A stretch of 7,483 bases of DNA from Terriglobales bacterium (GTDB taxonomy: Bacteria; Acidobacteriota; Terriglobia; Terriglobales; Acidobacteriaceae), in the NCBI GenBank assembly GCA_030043575.1, contig JASHXK010000275.1, positions 1 to 7,483 of the forward strand, in the 5' to 3' direction. How positions within the stretch are numbered: the stretch's first letter is position 1; the number at the start of each line of letters is the position of its first letter. The notes beneath the pieces are model-generated. The model did not search any database and was not told where the DNA came from. It worked only from the letters and a program-made list of their open reading frames with translations. A program made the translations under genes and the position numbers. Positions 6,156 through 7,483 of the stretch are shown piece by piece.

Positions 6156-6291
6156 TTGAAGGGGCACGGCTTTCAGCCGTGCCGTCAAGCGCAAAAAAAA
6201 TCGGCCTTCAGGCCCTGAAGGACAGCTTCGCAGGGCTAAAGCCATACTTCAAATTAGCCTGGACGGCACGCCTAAAGGCGTGCCCCTTCAA
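6156..6291. repeat. REP-like composite inverted-repeat element between nnr and tsaE
   Basis: The element is bounded by perfect 13-bp inverted repeats, TTGAAGGGGCACG (6156-6168) and CGTGCCCCTTCAA (6279-6291). Each end folds into its own hairpin: GGCACGGCT/AGCCGTGCC (6163-6171 with 6175-6183) and GGCACGCCT/AGGCGTGCC (6265-6273 with 6276-6284). The two hairpins are near copies in opposite orientation and differ by a paired G-C to C-G swap that keeps the stem. The interior has two more small palindromes, CCTTCAGG/CCTGAAGG (6205-6221) and GGCTAAAGCC (6234-6243). This is the organisation of paired REP/BIME elements, which are mobilised by REP-associated transposases; no transposase is in the window. 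Confidence 0.8.
6193..6221 (-). terminator. Rho-independent terminator after nnr (minus strand)
   Basis: On the minus strand CCTTCAGG and CCTGAAGG (6221-6205) form a stem of 7-8 bp with a tiny loop. CCGA and then eight consecutive T (6200-6193) follow. It lies about 100 bp after the nnr stop and before tsaE, inside the REP-like element, and should end most nnr transcription before tsaE. Confidence 0.65.
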
Positions 6292-6320
6292 AGCAGACCA
6301 CGGCCATTTCTGCGATAGCT

Positions 6321-7483
6321 TCATCCGATGCGGATCATCTCTTCCGTTGCCCAATGAGTCGCGCGGCGGAAGGCTTCGGGCAGACCGTCGAGCAGATCGG
6401 TGGCGACCAGCGAGTGCTCGCCCATCTTCTCGCAGGCGACGTCGCCGGCTAATCCATGCAGATAAACCGCAGCGATGGCAGCACGCGCGTAATCGTTAGG
6501 CATCTGCGCGATCGCGCCCGCCGTCATGCCAGTAAGGATGTCTCCCGTGCCGGCGGTGGCCATACCGGGATTGCCGGTCGGGTTGACCCACGCGCTTCCG
6601 TCGGGCAGCGCGACGATGGTCCGGTCGCCCTTCAGCACGAGCACAAGATGATGCTCGCGCGCGAAGCTGCGCGCGACGTTGAGGCGATCGGCCTGAACGG
6701 CCTTGATCGGGATTCCTGCCAGGCGCGACATCTCACCGGGATGCGGAGTGAGCACCACCGGGCGCTTGCGGCCGTCGAGCAGATTGGTCTGACCTTCGAA
6801 CGCGTTCAGCCCATCGGCGTCGATCACCAGCGGGACCTTCGTCTGATGAACCGCTTCGTGGACGAACTGCACTGTCTCCGGATTGCGGCCGATTCCTGGT
6901 CCGATAGCGACGACTGTCATGGGGTTGGTGAGATCGAGGAAACGCCCAGTTTCGGCAGCGGCCAACGCGATCGATCCGGCGGAAGTCTCCGCCAAAGGCT
7001 CGGTCATGATCTCGGCGGCAAACGATGCCACGGCGGTCAATACGCGTGCAGGAGTCGCGACGGTGCTCAGGCCCGCACCCATGCGAAGCGCCGCCATCCC
7101 CGCCATCGCCGCAGCTCCGGATTTGCCGAACGAACCGCCAACAATCAGCGCGTGACCGTAAATGCCTTTGTTGCTGTCGCGCGGCCGTGGCGCGAGCAGC
7201 GCAGCGAAGTCGGGTGGGGTCGTGACCTCAAGATTCAGGCTGGAGACAATCGCCTCGGGGGGCGAACCGATGGGCGCAACCACGATAGGTCCACGTGTGA
7301 GGTTTCCGAAAACGTGAGCCGGACGCGGCGCCGTGAAGGTCACAATAGCGTCGCAGTAAACGATGCCTTCGCCGCGCTGCGGCGTCATCGCATCAGAGTC
7401 GGCGCCGGACGGAATGTCGACCGCGATGATCGGCTTATCGGTGCGATTCATCACTGCGATCGCATCTGCATACAAGCCCGTCA
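6321..7483 (-). CDS. nnr: Bifunctional NAD(P)H-hydrate repair enzyme Nnr (epimerase/dehydratase), 5' end cut by window
   Basis: 386 complete codons are visible, and the start lies beyond the right edge. Full-length Nnr proteins have about 500 residues, so roughly the first quarter is missing. Visible residues 1 to about 80 are the tail of the NnrE epimerase domain, with IIAVDIPSGADSD (about 18-30), which interconverts the R and S forms of NAD(P)HX. From about 90 on is the ADP-dependent NnrD dehydratase domain: YGHALIVGGS (108-117), GPGIGRN (194-200), LVIDADGLNAF (218-228), LTPHPGEM (244-251), LKGDRTIVA, and NPGMATAGTGDILTG (304-318) with the conserved Asp314. Together they return damaged, hydrated NAD(P)H to the reduced cofactor. 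An in-frame TTG at 7475 falls inside the conserved epimerase domain and is not the start. The stop is TGA at 6323-6321. Confidence 0.97.
   Translation of the reverse strand, partial: TGLYADAIAVMNRTDKPIIAVDIPSGADSDAMTPQRGEGIVYCDAIVTFTAPRPAHVFGNLTRGPIVVAPIGSPPEAIVSSLNLEVTTPPDFAALLAPRPRDSNKGIYGHALIVGGSFGKSGAAAMAGMAALRMGAGLSTVATPARVLTAVASFAAEIMTEPLAETSAGSIALAAAETGRFLDLTNPMTVVAIGPGIGRNPETVQFVHEAVHQTKVPLVIDADGLNAFEGQTNLLDGRKRPVVLTPHPGEMSRLAGIPIKAVQADRLNVARSFAREHHLVLVLKGDRTIVALPDGSAWVNPTGNPGMATAGTGDILTGMTAGAIAQMPNDYARAAIAAVYLHGLAGDVACEKMGEHSLVATDLLDGLPEAFRRATHWATEEMIRIG

Overview
The window looks like a chromosomal segment of a moderately GC-rich Gram-negative bacterium. An acidobacterial origin (Terriglobia/Koribacter-like) is my best guess, from the style of the small stand-alone receiver protein and the short GGCACGGC-type hairpin repeats. 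It rests on pattern memory, not on a database search. No rRNA, tRNA or CRISPR was seen.

Layout. (1) Positions 1-3642, minus strand: a tight three-gene operon read right to left. It encodes a fatty-acyl-AMP ligase-type adenylating enzyme (3642-1855), a stand-alone acyl carrier protein overlapping it by 4 bp (1858-1607), and, 4 bp further on, a long open frame running off the left edge (1602-1). That last frame is a membrane-anchored SGNH/GDSL esterase domain fused to the start of an MBOAT acyltransferase. (2) Positions 3643-4014: a divergent intergenic region with an AT-rich promoter-like stretch and a perfect 28-bp palindrome bracketed by an 8-bp direct repeat. (3) 4015-4902, plus: a complete PhzF-family protein. 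(4) 4903-5199: an intergenic region with a candidate promoter whose spacer holds an inverted repeat. (5) 5200-5607, plus: a single-domain response regulator. (6) A stem-loop between convergent genes. (7) 6121-5687, minus: TsaE. (8) 6122-6320: a REP-like inverted-repeat element carrying a terminator. (9) 7483-6321, minus: the C-terminal three quarters of the NAD(P)HX repair enzyme Nnr, cut by the right edge.

How the genes work together. The operon has the same logic as the D-alanylation system DltA-DltC-DltB-DltD. One enzyme activates an acid as an adenylate, a carrier protein holds it as a thioester, an MBOAT moves the acyl group across the membrane, and an SGNH protein acts outside. Here the activator looks like a fatty-acyl-AMP ligase rather than a D-Ala ligase, and the SGNH and MBOAT partners are one polypeptide. 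This suggests an envelope or exopolysaccharide acylation system with an unknown acyl donor and acceptor, and it is the most interesting part of the window. Nnr and TsaE are the familiar yjeF-yjeE neighbour pair, separated here by a repeat element and a strong-looking terminator.
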